Shown here: positions 41,406 through 51,534 of the stretch, piece after piece
How positions within the stretch are numbered: position 1 is the first letter of the stretch
Layout of the letters: the number at the start of each line of letters is the position of its first letter
Assembly (NCBI RefSeq): GCF_051401765.1
Contig: NC_135073.1
Coordinates: 6,324,001-6,388,000, forward strand
Length of the DNA stretch: 64,000 nt
Direction: 5' to 3'
DNA from: Calliopsis andreniformis
Taxonomy: Eukaryota; Arthropoda; Insecta; Hymenoptera; Andrenidae
The notes under the pieces: model-generated
What the model was told of the DNA's origin: nothing
The model's database searches: none
The model's input: the letters and a program-made list of their open reading frames with translations, nothing else
Program-made: the position numbers and the translations under genes

Positions 41406-44400
41406 TTGGGACACTATTATTAATTTCTACTTATTATTGATTAGGCATATACTGTTTATAAAACTATTGAATATAGTAAAATTATTTACTATATATAATA
41501 GTGGTAGCTATTTCAAGGAAAAGATACTGATATATAATTTATGGAAGATTTGTTGTGTAGGTTACATTACCTGCTTAGTCTAATGGTGCTCTTTGTTTCA
41601 CGCACCATTAGTGCTCGTTCCCAAAAATGTACAGCTTCAGGGAGAATAGTGTTCTGAAATAAAAAAAAATAGTTGAAGTTTAAATTCGGGGTAACAATTC
41701 GTTCAAGCGTAAATAGTAGCAAAAGTTTAAGTGTAATAATATTGACTAGTTTTATTAATATTTGTATATAGATTATGTGTAAATTATAGTATAAATTAGT
41801 GTACATGTAGTGGAGGGGGCCAAAATTTTATTTTACAGACAAATAAGGATAAATAATTAATTAAGTCCAATAATATTTGCTCGGATGAACTATATTGTCA
41901 GTAAGAATATTTATTCGAAGAAATTCAATAATGTCCAACTATAGTAATTCATATCATTATCTGCATAAATCTATAATAATTATTCGAATTGATGATTATG
42001 AATCGTTTGAGTAAATAGGATAAAAAATGAATACGCATAAATGGATACAAAAGCTTTTTAAAATTTTAAATGAGATGTATTGACGGTCTAGTAGTAATAA
42101 ATCAGGGGTACAAGGGCAAGGCCATTGGCTGTACGTATAAATCCCACGAGAGGGTAAAAGGCAGGTCAGTCTTGCTTCGAATATCACGGTGAACCTTTGC
42201 CACCTTGCTCTGTGTATTTTATAAGTTTGTATACGTTTCGCGTAGTTCATCAGTTCGTGTGTATTTTATATATTTTTATTTCAAAAATATTTTAAAAGTG
42301 ATCTTCAGTATTTCGTGACAAAGTGAAATTGTGTTAAAATTATTTTTTATTTTAGTTGGCTGTTGATCGTATTCAACAATGAATATGTCTAAAACAGAGA
42401 TATAATAACGATAACAGGAACCACAAAGTATGACCATATTTAAATAATTAATTCAAACATTTCTGAATTTTTCTCGTCTTCTTTCCCAATCGTAGTTTAG
42501 CAATAAGAGAAATTCTCGTACTAATATTAATTTTTCATCTTACATAAATTCTACCATCAAATAAGGAACTTATTTAGCTTAAATAAGGAAGCTAAATTGA
42601 AAGTGCAATAACATAGAATACCCCCTGGCCTTATTTACGATTTTTCATTTCACTCGCTCAATCAACAGAGGTTGTAAAGCTTCGATATAATTCTGGTATA
42701 GAGTCCCTTAAAGTTCAACCGAGTGTTCTTTCACGTTCGCTTGGTTCACATTACGTCTCCTGTTTACCGTTCGGTTCGTTTATTCTAAATTTCAATTGCG
42801 ATCATTCGTCCGAGGCTCTTTGCTCTTCCATGGAACCGTATTCGAGTAAATATAATTCGTTGTATAACGTCTCTATACTTGTCGTTTTTGCGCGCGGCGA
42901 CAATACAGTTCGCGTGATATTGTAGGGGAGAACGTTTTTTCGTTGCCTGCCTCTCCCTTGAGCGAAGGTGGTTTAAATTAAGCCCGACTACGTATGCAGA
43001 ATCTGTATTCACGTATTCGCCTCTTCGTTCCAATTAATGTCCCACATTATTCCATCTACGAACTATGTACGCGCAACTTTATATTTTGTACTACTGCATT
43101 TTTGAATGTTCATTCAATGCGACAAGTGAACGCACAGCGTCACGAATAACCATCGCCATGAAATTAAAATATTTTTAAACTCGTAATTTCTTAATTTTTA
43201 AGTTAATGAAAATTCAATTCATGCACTGTGTAACAACAAATGCATTCTTATGTTAATTTTGTCATAGGTGTGAAAATTGTTCTCAGTTTCTATTTTTTTA
43301 AACGAAATTTAAGGAAATAATGTCTTTTTCAAAAATATTCTAATATTAGACTGGTATAAAAAGTTCTCTTTTTTCATGTCTGTGTATATGAAGATTGGAA
43401 TGAAATTAAGTAGTATTTATGTGGAAAGTTTCTTTTAAATTAATCATATGTCAAGGGGTTAATTAATGCACGTTGTGGGAAATTTAAAAAGTTTATAACA
43501 GTTTGTCATAGATAATTTCGTCAGAAAGTAATTATATTCTAATGATGAAAAATTTGTGACGCTTGTGAACAACATGTATAGAGTGTTAGCCAATGTACAT
43601 ACTTGGGATCTCTTTTCAAATTTCACTATAATCCCATTTTTCACAGAAATTAAAATTAAGGTTCTAAATTTAAATACAACTAAAAAGATGGATATAATTG
43701 TTTCAGTTAGTCTCTAAATTTTGCTTAAAGAAGAATTTTATTTCCCTAGCATCACAGCCTTTAGGCAAAACCATATTACACATACAGTACAAGTCAAATC
43801 TATTTACAAACATCAGCTAGATGTAATTCCAAATTTCAGCTATCCATATCATGTCCCTGCTGTGATAATCAATGAGAAATCTGAAAAGCTATACAGAGTG
43901 AAGTTTCTATTCTAACTAAAGTTAGCTTAGTGATTAAAAACATGTCAAAAACTTCAACGTATTGACACGAACACTGACATGAAAAGAATACGAAATAATC
44001 AAAATCTTGGTATATGGGAATTATTTGAAACATCGAAGATTCATGTAGCATCACTTATTCTGATTTTTTTGGCTGCAAGGCAAAACAACCTATGTCGTTT
44101 GATATCCAGTATAGTTCTAAAAATGTCCAACAGACGTCTTTGAAACGTCTCAAGTTACAAATCAGTATATCTTTAGGACGCCTTAAGAGATATTCCTAGG
44201 GCGTCATAAATTCATCCAAATTATGTCTATACAACGTTCAGACAAGAAATAGTCGTGTTTAAGACGTCCAAAGTTAAAAGTCTTTAAAACATCCATCTAA
44301 CGCGTTTAAGACATTTTATGGACGTAAAGTTCGAAAGTTTTTAAGACGCATATTGTCTGATGTGTTTAAGACATTCAAATTATGTCGCAAGACATTCAGG

Positions 44401-47400
44401 CATAAAATGTACATAAAATAGACACTTTCAAGACGTCATGTACTATCTGGGACAAGACAATATTGAAATTGAAAACTTCAAATGGTAACATCTCGATAAC
44501 AAAAACACGTGACTCAGGTAAATTTGCCTTACAATCACATATTTACGAAAAGAGGCGAGCTGAGAAGCTGCCTGATATTACTTCCGGTTGCTTTAAACAA
44601 ATGATCGTTACTTGGCTCAGCTGGAGGGGCTGAAGGAAGTACAGCTCGAATGAGCGTGCGTCATTAATATCGGTCTAATGGCAAGCGCCTGATAATTAAA
44701 ACAGAGCCGAACAAATGGGACCTCGAACACCATGGACGCGCAAACGCTTAATTTCTCCGTCTTTAATTATTTTTCAGTGATTGTATTGTGAACGCCGCTC
44801 CTCGTTAACAGCTTTACGGTTCTACATTACGCGTTCTGTTTTATCGTTCTCGTTGAACATCAGCGAAAGTATTTGTAGTGATATCCTGTCAACACTAAGT
44901 TGTTCAGTCCATGTTCAGTCCATGTGTTGGAATTGTAATCATATTATCTAAATATTATCTCAGATTATACAGTTCTAAAAGATATTAGTAATTTCATAAG
45001 ATTTAATTTTAACTATATATTTAGAATATTACAAAATTTAAGTTAGAACTGTATTATAGGTCATACTCTATTTTTTATCTATTTTTGAAGTGTGTAAAGT
45101 TATTATAATAGTTTCTTGTTTGTACTGGTATATCTTTATAGAAAAATTATTTTTTAATAAACGTATTTGTAAAAGAGACTTAGTTTGTGTGTAGAAAGGT
45201 TTTTCTTCTCGAATAGATATTCTGTTATAGTACAGTATAGTCTAAAATTTTTAGTATTATTTATTTTTAATGTACAATACCAGCAACAATGATTTTAATA
45301 TAATATTGAGAATAATGAGATGAACTTACAATTACTCATTAGGAGATACCCCATTTATTTTAGTGAAATTACGTTCTTAGGATTAGAAATTCCTTCTACA
45401 ATTGGAAAACTACTTTTTAGCAAAGTTGTTTTTATAACGTTAAACTTCTGTAAAAATTCTGAAGAAGTATACCCATCAATAAATATATTTGATGATACTA
45501 CAATCGCATTAAAAAAACAATATTTCTGTACAGCCCATTTGCGAACAAAATTTAACAAAAATTTAAACCTATCAATCAGATGATATTTTACTTATCACTA
45601 TAGTGTCTACTATCAACAATAAAGCATATTCATTAACCACAATTTTTAACACTTCCCATTACATACATGAATATAGTAAGCACAAAAAAAGATAATAATT
45701 AATAATATCCTCCATTAATTCTACCTAACTTTTTCTTACAGTAAGAGCATAAAAATGTCAATAAAATTCAACACGTTCCACGCGAAATTTTCGTAGTACA
45801 TTTTTTCCAACCAGCATATGTGGAAGAAGCGTTACACAAATGCCTCCCGTTATAAGATCAAATAACTGAAATAACTTAATTTCTTTCGGACGGTACAGCG
45901 ACGCGGCAAGTTCAATTTTTCTTATGCGCCAACATGAATCTCAACGCGTACTGTCCATTACGCTGACCTTTTATCCTCGTTAGTTACGTTACCATCTCTC
46001 TCATTCGTCGGCACGGCCCTCCTCTCTCCCTTGGAAGGTACCGTGCCCGTCCCTGCGCGTCTCGACAAGCGACTGGTACCCGTTTATCACTACATGGGAG
46101 GGGCGGTGTTCTCCTTTATCACAATATTGCGGCCTTATCAGCGTCCCACGAGTCGTCCGCCCTCGTAGTGTTTTCCGGTGGCAGCGAGAACTTCCTCTTG
46201 CTGTTTGTCTATTCCGTAGACAATGAGAGAGGGTCGCATGTTCGACGTCTTCGAATTCGGTGACATATGTGCAAGATGCGGCAGTATTTTTAAAAATTCT
46301 CGGCCACATTTTCGGTGACTAGAGGCAATTGCTAATTTTGCGAAAGCTTTAGGAAAAAGTATTTAGTAAAGTAAAATTGCTATCTCATATACAGAGTGTT
46401 GAAAAAAGGATAAGGGACTTATTTCGAGAGGAATAAATGTGGGTATATAAACATATGTTATATAACAAAGTTATATTATATAATTTTATCATACATCCTG
46501 CTTCCTGATCTCGCAGATTTTCTTGTACCGAAAATCAGTAAACTTTTACGTGTAATATCTTAAAAACTATTTGAAAAAAGGTGTATGTATTAATGTTTGC
46601 TGAATTCGTCTTGAAAAGTACTATCTATTGATCAAACAAAAAATATATAATCCCATTTAAAAAACCAAACTTAACTTTCATATCTCTGTAAACAATAATG
46701 ATAAAAGAAAATTGTTACAGCCAATAAATCAGCCCCCTTTTGCCATTCAATTTCATATAAAAACTTTTTTTGTATCTTTAATAGGTTACCAAATAATCGA
46801 CTGTCCAAGATTTCGTGGGACATACTGTATAATGTATAGTGTAGACTCACCTTAAGATATGTCTAATTAATATACTAGGAATAATCAGTCTGTAAAACAG
46901 GGTGTTATTAAGGTTAATATTTTTATCTGTAGCATTATATTCAAGTTTCCTTTTTATTTAAGGAGAACGATTTTTTATAAATAAAATAAATCTTTTTTAG
47001 AAAATATAGTTACACTACACTTCTTTCTTTTAAACTCATATTTTTGAAATCGAAATTGGGGTATTTTTAACTCTCATGCGTTATGTCATAACAATAAGTG
47101 TCTACTTTAAAAATAGTCTTGATTTCTTTGGTCCAGAATTAAATCATAATGAATTGTTCAACTAATTTAATTAATTGCCACGATTTAAGAACACGTGTAC
47201 ACAAGCTAATCAACGAAAATTTGTTTTTGTTTGAAGTGAGAAAAAGCTAATAACAACATAGGCTGCTTTTTTCAATCAAAATTATTCGTTGTCAGACAAT
47301 ATCTTTTTTTTAGAATTATATCTTATATGTAAGACAAAATCTGACAAATGACTAGACGAGTAATTTACAGTTAAATCTTCATATTTATAATCGGTTAAGT

Positions 47401-50400
47401 TTACGCGCATTTACCTGGCTATCATTAGATTAATTGATTCCCATCAAAAAGAAAAAACTAGAAAAGTTTAACTCGAGGCGGCGAAGGAAGAAAAAGAATT
47501 AATCTTGCTTTATCGAGGTTCGCGCGGGCTACTTAGATGTCGGTATTAAATGCAAATGCAAGGCCCTATTTAAATTTCAGATGCAATTAGATTCATTTAC
47601 TCAGAAGAACGGCAATTATTCGACTTTGCGGACCAGGCTCGAGGCAGGATCGTATCGCGGTGAAAATTTTCTGAATAAATCAACTGCTTGTGGTGATGCA
47701 CGAATCCCAGCCGAATTCGCGAACACTGCTTTTACCTTGGCCGACAGTGTATGGTTCTCAGCTCTCGATATCCGCGCGATTTACGATCGTCATAACCAGC
47801 ATTCCATTCGTAAGTGAGTTTCCTCTTTTGCTGGCTAAGTAGCTTCCAATTTGGGGGAGAATCGATGGTAGATATATTGGCTGTCGCTGAAGTCGTAAAT
47901 GAGATTTCAATACATAGTACAGATATATAATAAAATACGAAAGTTTTGTCTATATTGTGTATATTGCTAGTTGGACATAGGTGGAAATAGGTGCTGTTTG
48001 GCTGTAACGTGTCTTTCCTTTTTCCTACTTACTGACCTCCAAGGTGACAGGGTTTAAGTGCTCATAAAAAACAACCCTTCTCAAATTTGACAATTTTGTA
48101 AATAAGAACACATTTTAGTGGCCAGTAAAGAGATTCACAATATTATGGAAGCTATCCCATCAAAATTGTGTCTTGCGTACTATGATGAATATTTTGTTAA
48201 AAAGAATATCAATCAGTAGGTAAAACAAGAATTAAAGATATTGCAGTATTTTTTCTGGTCTCCTAGCAAAAGATAGAAATTGGTAAGAGTTGTTTGTATT
48301 ATATTTATGAGGTCTTGAATTGGTATCACTGATTATCGATTTCACATTACAATGCGTGCTAGAGTCGAAATTTTCCTAAATATTTCTCAACGATAATTTA
48401 ACTTAATTTAAAGGATTTTAGGAATTCTATTGCCAAGAAAATGTGAAGAAAAAACGACCTAAGTCAACATGTATTTGTCTTCGACGTATTGGCATTTAAA
48501 GTTTTCAACTTCAACAGTGTCTTATGAACTTACGTCTTTTTGAACCCTTATTTTTAGGTGAAAAAATTCTTTTAATACCCTTTCTTCTTTATGAAAATAT
48601 AAATTCTATATTTTAGGCGTTAATTAAGGTCTTAACACCAATTTTTCGAAAATGTGATATAGGCTGTTTTGCCTTACAACCACAGATTTAAGGCTTAAAC
48701 TGAAGAGATGAATAGAATTTAGTTAGATTTTATTCTTGAAAATAAAGCATGACATCCAAAAATGTAAAATCACGTAGACAGGTCTCAGAAATTTAAAAAA
48801 AAAATGCGCTTGAGACTTCGTTTCAGAGTTATTAATTATTGAAGACACATTTAACATTCACACGAAATGTATCTAACTTATACTACTGCCATTTATTAAT
48901 CTGGTCAGACACAGTGAAGTGAGTAGAATAAGCCTCAAGTCAGACACAGCGAAGTGAGTAGAATAAGCCTTAAGTCAGACACATCGAAGTGACTAGAATA
49001 AGCCTCAAGTCAGACACAGCGAACTGAGTAGAATATGGCTCAAGTCAGATATAGCGAACTGAGTAGAATAAGCCTCAAGTCAGACATATCGAAGTGACTA
49101 GAATAAGCCTCAAGTCAGACACATCGAAGTGACTAGAATAAGCCTCAAGTCAGACACATCGAAGTGAGTAGAATAAGCCTCAAGTCAGCCACATATTTCA
49201 CGCGAACTTTTGGCGTTTTCTCACCAATTAAGAACTTTACTCAATTTTATCATTCTTGATTTTCATCTTATTTTGAGATATAGAATCACTCCTCAAAAAT
49301 TTCTCACACCTATTGTCAAACACTCTCTATACAATTCTAATTGCAAAATAAATTTAAGATTAAATGTAACCTAATAGCGCAGTTTTATCCACATTTAAAC
49401 AGCAGCAAGCCCAACTTCCCAAAATTTTATTAAGTCTAAGAATTCAGCAAAAATAGCGTACATTAATTAATATTCACTAAAAAAATAGTTATTAAAACCA
49501 AAAGTATATATTCCATTAAACTAAAAAAAATGTCTCTCTACATAACTCTTATCTTGGTTTTCAAATACCACAATTTTATGCGCATAATGTAACCTAATAA
49601 AAGAAGAGAATTCACCCCGACCATTGGGAACATGTCTATCGCCAGCATGCCTTATCGTAGCGCCTGGTGATCGATCGTCACTGTTAGCGACGACAGGTTT
49701 GTCGGAGAACGGGGCAATCGGTTTTCAGGGCTCTCTGGTTCGATTTGCGAGATTATCATACGACCGACTATTATGTGGAGTAAACGATGGCCCCGCGAGT
49801 TCGAAGCTTGCTGGGTGATCTGATTGAAATGCGCCCGGTAATTTCCGGTTATTTGGCGCATGCAGTCATGCCCACGACGCGGTGCATTAGACTGCTATGA
49901 CACCAGCAACGTTTGATACGACGTAGAACGCGTCCATTTACCACGCTCCATTTCCAGCCCCGCGCGGGTACACGTCGAAAGGGAGAAAGACTATCATAAT
50001 TATGCGCACGCCTTGCCACTTCGACATATTTTACGAGTCCACGGTTAATTAACACGACACCCATCGCCGCGGAATTTCAGGGTTTTAAAGGAGATTTTAA
50101 TTATCGGTGGAAAAATGGGTGTACAATATTTGGTTATGAGGAAGTAGCGGGTAATTGTGTAATGTAATTTATTAGCAAGTGGCGCTGGCGTTTGTCTTGT
50201 GTCGCTTGAACTTTAAATTAAAGGACACGTTTCTTCTCTTTTTGTGATGTAGAATAATGCAAGTCGATATATTTTCATAGTCAATGTATAGGGATGTTCG
50301 AAATTGTGGATATCAGTTCTGGATTATGAGATGGAGCCTTGTGGTGTAAAGTTTCTATTAAAATTTAAGTTGAAACTCTGTTCTAGTGAGTTAGTTCTTT

Positions 50401-51534
50401 GTTGTAAAAATAATATCCTCGGTACATTGTATGTATGTACATCTACATATGTCTACTATCGAAGAATAGTTTAATTTTAAGATAATATAAGCTGTTTTAT
50501 TTTTTACCATCGTGGATATGGAGATTTGGGACGATATGAAATGGTATTTATATCTATAGGAAATTTCTTTCAATAATGCTGTTCATTTTCTTTAAAATTG
50601 TGATTTATGCATCTTGTAGTCACAGATTTGTAAATTGGACTTCTACTAGTAGTTTCACAATATAAAATAATTCCTTTTTAATGCAAACAGCAAAGTCACT
50701 GCATCATCGCTTAAAATGTATTTATTACAGTTATGTAAATTCCATTTAACAAAATATTAGAAATTTTTCGGATAATTAACATTTCAATACAAATAGCTGG
50801 ATATGAATGGATTTGAATACTCTGTAAGTCTATACTTTTCATTGCTCTTTCATTTCCATGAAGAAGAGTAAGGAGCGTCGAAATGTAAAGATATAAACAC
50901 GTGTTCGCGAGCAACAGTCCACGGAGACAATCTGTGCATGTGTAGTCTTAGGATCCTTATAGGAATTCTCTTACTGTATTTTATATTTTATGACATCACT
51001 TGCTCTGTTCGCAAGTAATCTAGTACATTTGTTCTAGGGAGTCTAGCCATACAAGTTCGTTTTAGATTATCTATAAGATTACAGAAATTATCTCGATAAA
51101 ATTAAATACCATCTGAAATTTAAGTGATTTTTACTTTGAATTCAACCAAATAAACAATTATCATGATATGATTTTTGCAAATTCTGTTTCTGAACAGTGA
51201 AGGTAAGATTAAATTAAACAAAATATTCTATATAAATAATATTTAATTTCGTTTGAATATCCAGATCGTTATATTGAAACATTTCTGTAAATTGCACAGA
51301 ATTTTTGGTAAACGTTTGATTTAAATAATGCTTGATTAAGAGCAATATTTTAATAATTCAATCAATAAGACAAATTTAAAAATAACAGTTTAGAGACTTA
51401 CATGCATTATTTGATTCGTGAGAAATTTAAAATAATTAGCTTTTTAGCCTTTCTAAAACTGAATTTATTTTTCACTGATGGTTTAATATTGAGTCATACT
51501 TACATTAATAAGATCTAATTTTTCATCATCCAGC
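15025..51534 (-). CDS. Lmln: Leishmanolysin-like M8 zinc metallopeptidase (invadolysin), 5' partial
   Basis: Twelve exons are visible in transcript order: 51504-51534, 41571-41653, 24858-24969, 23762-23943, 22444-22647, 17598-17823, 17003-17196, 16439-16571, 15963-16122, 15517-15683, 15282-15401, 15025-15180. All phases agree, giving 588 residues plus stop. The order matches LMLN throughout. The zinc site is HEILHALGF (about residues 165-173 of the visible part), the third ligand is the His of THWEKR (about 272), and the Met-turn is EAMTG. Many Cys pairs of the C-terminal region are kept. The chain ends in a hydrophobic tail ([11 protein letters not shown]), suggesting a GPI or membrane anchor. 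The family acts in cell migration, mitosis and, in flies, lipid-droplet biology. The signal peptide, the prodomain start and the YDxSV-type segment before the microexon were not found. Confidence 0.93.
18160..18176. repeat. (TA)n microsatellite
   Basis: About eight uninterrupted TA units inside the LMLN intron. Confidence 0.85.
21938..22012 (+). repeat. Dispersed repeat, copy A
   Basis: A segment with ATTCTTGATTTTCGTCTTAT, then ...TTATTGTTGAACATTCTATA. The same order of words recurs near 49253-49350 and, inverted, near 56493-56517. It is an old, diverged interspersed repeat of unknown class. Confidence 0.5.
22444..22647 (-). CDS. Lmln: LMLN catalytic exon (HEILHALGF)
   Basis: 204-nt exon encoding [20 protein letters not shown] through [19 protein letters not shown] and on to KPSLNEK. 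The zinc-binding HExxH codons are at 22548-22562. Both His and the catalytic Glu are intact. The acceptor TTTTTAG ends at 22648 and the donor GTAAGT starts at 22443. The codon for the Arg before PIAG is split with the preceding exon. Confidence 0.96.
23117..23664. mobile_element. Tc1-like non-autonomous element
   Basis: The left end ATGTATAAGTATTTGGACAC is matched in inverse by GTGTCCAAATCTTATGCACG at the right. A terminal repeat ending in TTTGGACAC is typical of Tc1-family ends. The ~545-bp interior has no open transposase frame. It sits in the 1.1-kb LMLN intron between 22647 and 23762. Exact ends are uncertain by a few bases. Confidence 0.65.
23762..23943 (-). CDS. Lmln: LMLN exon preceding the catalytic exon
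   Basis: 182-nt exon reading [17 protein letters not shown] ... [20 protein letters not shown] ... [13 protein letters not shown]. It matches the LMLN segment DADFVLYV ... YAAYCQQEA. Acceptor CCCTTAG ends at 23944; donor GTAAGC starts at 23761. Confidence 0.94.
24858..24969 (-). CDS. Lmln: LMLN prodomain-proximal exon
   Basis: 112-nt exon reading [20 protein letters not shown] then [13 protein letters not shown], matching the human CGPVIVPEEHL block. The first base completes an Arg codon whose first two bases lie 16.6 kb upstream in the exon at 41571-41653. Confidence 0.93.
29486..29497. promoter_or_regulatory. Palindromic kappa-B-type motif
   Basis: GGGGAAATCCCC is a symmetric Rel/NF-kB (Dorsal, Dif, Relish) site in the middle of the long LMLN intron. 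It is a sequence match only; use as an enhancer is inferred. Confidence 0.3.
30083..30244 (-). repeat. Fold-back repeat with hammerhead-like core
   Basis: The ends ACAGTTCTTGTTGTTGAGGT and, inverted, ACCTCAACAGTAAGAACTGT match at about 18 of 20 positions. On the minus strand at 30147-30177 the interior reads CCAATGA, then a stem GCCAGC / GCTAGC with loop TGCAAT, then GAAAC. This is the layout of a hammerhead ribozyme with two core substitutions. Such motifs occur in Penelope-like retroelements, so a relic of that class is possible. Confidence 0.4.
37494..37539. repeat. Two-copy 23-bp tandem duplication
   Basis: TTAGGTCTTAATATTTTGCA and TTAGGTCTTAATGTTTTACA are adjacent near-copies in the LMLN intron. 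No function is apparent. Confidence 0.7.
41373..41401. repeat. Poly(A) tract, 29 A
   Basis: A run of 29 A, about 170 bp downstream of the LMLN exon at 41571 in transcript direction. It could be the tail of an old retroposed sequence, but I recognise nothing upstream of it. Confidence 0.9.
41571..41653 (-). CDS. Lmln: LMLN N-terminal region exon
   Basis: 83-nt exon reading [20 protein letters not shown] then KSTIRLS, matching human NKLLPQALSYWEQTFQVRQ ... ILLSR. Acceptor TTTATTTCAG ends at 41654; donor GTAATG starts at 41570. It is isolated between introns of 9.8 and 16.6 kb. Confidence 0.92.
42123..42254 (+). promoter_or_regulatory. Doubled TATA-Inr core promoter inside the LMLN intron
   Basis: An inverted CCAAT box (CCATTGG at 42122-42128) precedes TATAAA at 42136. 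An arthropod initiator TCAGT follows with its A at 42168, 32 bases from the TATA start. A second set follows: TATAAG at 42220 and TCAGTTCG with its A at 42252, again 32 bases apart. No plausible coding exon follows on the plus strand, so the product, if any, may be non-coding or distant. Confidence 0.4.
44071..44540. mobile_element. Repeat element rich in AAGACGTC-type motifs
   Basis: The left end GGCTGCAAGGCAAAACAACC resembles, in inverse, TTTGCCTTACAATCACA at the right. Between them, short variants of TTTAAGACGTCCA recur many times (near 44128, 44175, 44260, 44325, 44365 and 44430). A similar end, GTTTTGCCTTACAACCACAG, occurs at 48666. The class is unknown; no coding frame is present. Confidence 0.4.
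46388..46831. mobile_element. Possible degenerate MITE
   Basis: Starts TATACAGAGTGTTG and ends CATACTGTATA, short imperfect inverted ends similar to the clearer element at 14221-14662 and of the same length (about 440 bp). No transposase frame. Weakly supported. Confidence 0.35.
48906..49194. repeat. Minisatellite, eight copies of a 35-bp unit
   Basis: Eight full head-to-tail copies of a 35-bp unit that opens CAGACACAGYGAAGTGAGTA and closes AGCCTCAAGT, then nine bases of a ninth. Copies differ at a few positions (GAAGTGAG, GAAGTGAC or GAACTGAG). The period is exact, with no insertions or deletions between copies. Confidence 0.97.
49253..49350 (+). repeat. Dispersed repeat, copy B
   Basis: ATTCTTGATTTTCATCTTAT followed by TATTGTCAAACACTCTCTAT matches copy A (21938) in order and spacing. 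It lies about 60 bp after the minisatellite. Confidence 0.5.
51504..51534 (-). CDS. Lmln: LMLN 31-nt microexon
   Basis: Acceptor TTTTGTTACAG ends at 51535, then 31 nt (one base completing a codon plus [10 protein letters not shown]), then donor GTAAGT at 51503. Joined to the next exon it reads [20 protein letters not shown], aligning with human DELTSEKRNLIKNKLLPQAL. Phase is consistent on the downstream side; the upstream partner was not found. Confidence 0.85.

Larger units (their letters stand above)
24970..41570 (-). other. LMLN intron, 16.6 kb
   Basis: No protein-coding gene is supported on either strand. It contains a fold-back repeat (30083-30244), a kappa-B palindrome (29486), a 23-bp tandem duplication (37494), a 29-A run (41373) and GC/CpG-richer patches near 27800-28130 and 35560-35870. 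Everything else is AT-rich and unremarkable. Confidence 0.65.
41654..51503 (-). other. LMLN intron, 9.8 kb
   Basis: No coding gene is supported. It contains a doubled TATA-Inr pair (42123-42254), a GACGTC-type repeat element (44071-44540), a MITE-like element (46388-46831), an 8-copy minisatellite (48906-49194) with a dispersed-repeat flank, and GC/CpG-rich patches near 42780-43030, 45890-46310, 47460-47820 and 49610-50070. Confidence 0.65.

Noticed and set aside
42785..43033. 82-codon minus-strand frame, Arg-rich
   Set aside because: Composition-driven frame in a CpG-rich patch; no family match, no splice partners in the LMLN reading order.
46001..46309. 102-codon minus-strand frame
   Set aside because: Arg/His/Thr-rich translation typical of random GC-rich DNA; no domain recognised.
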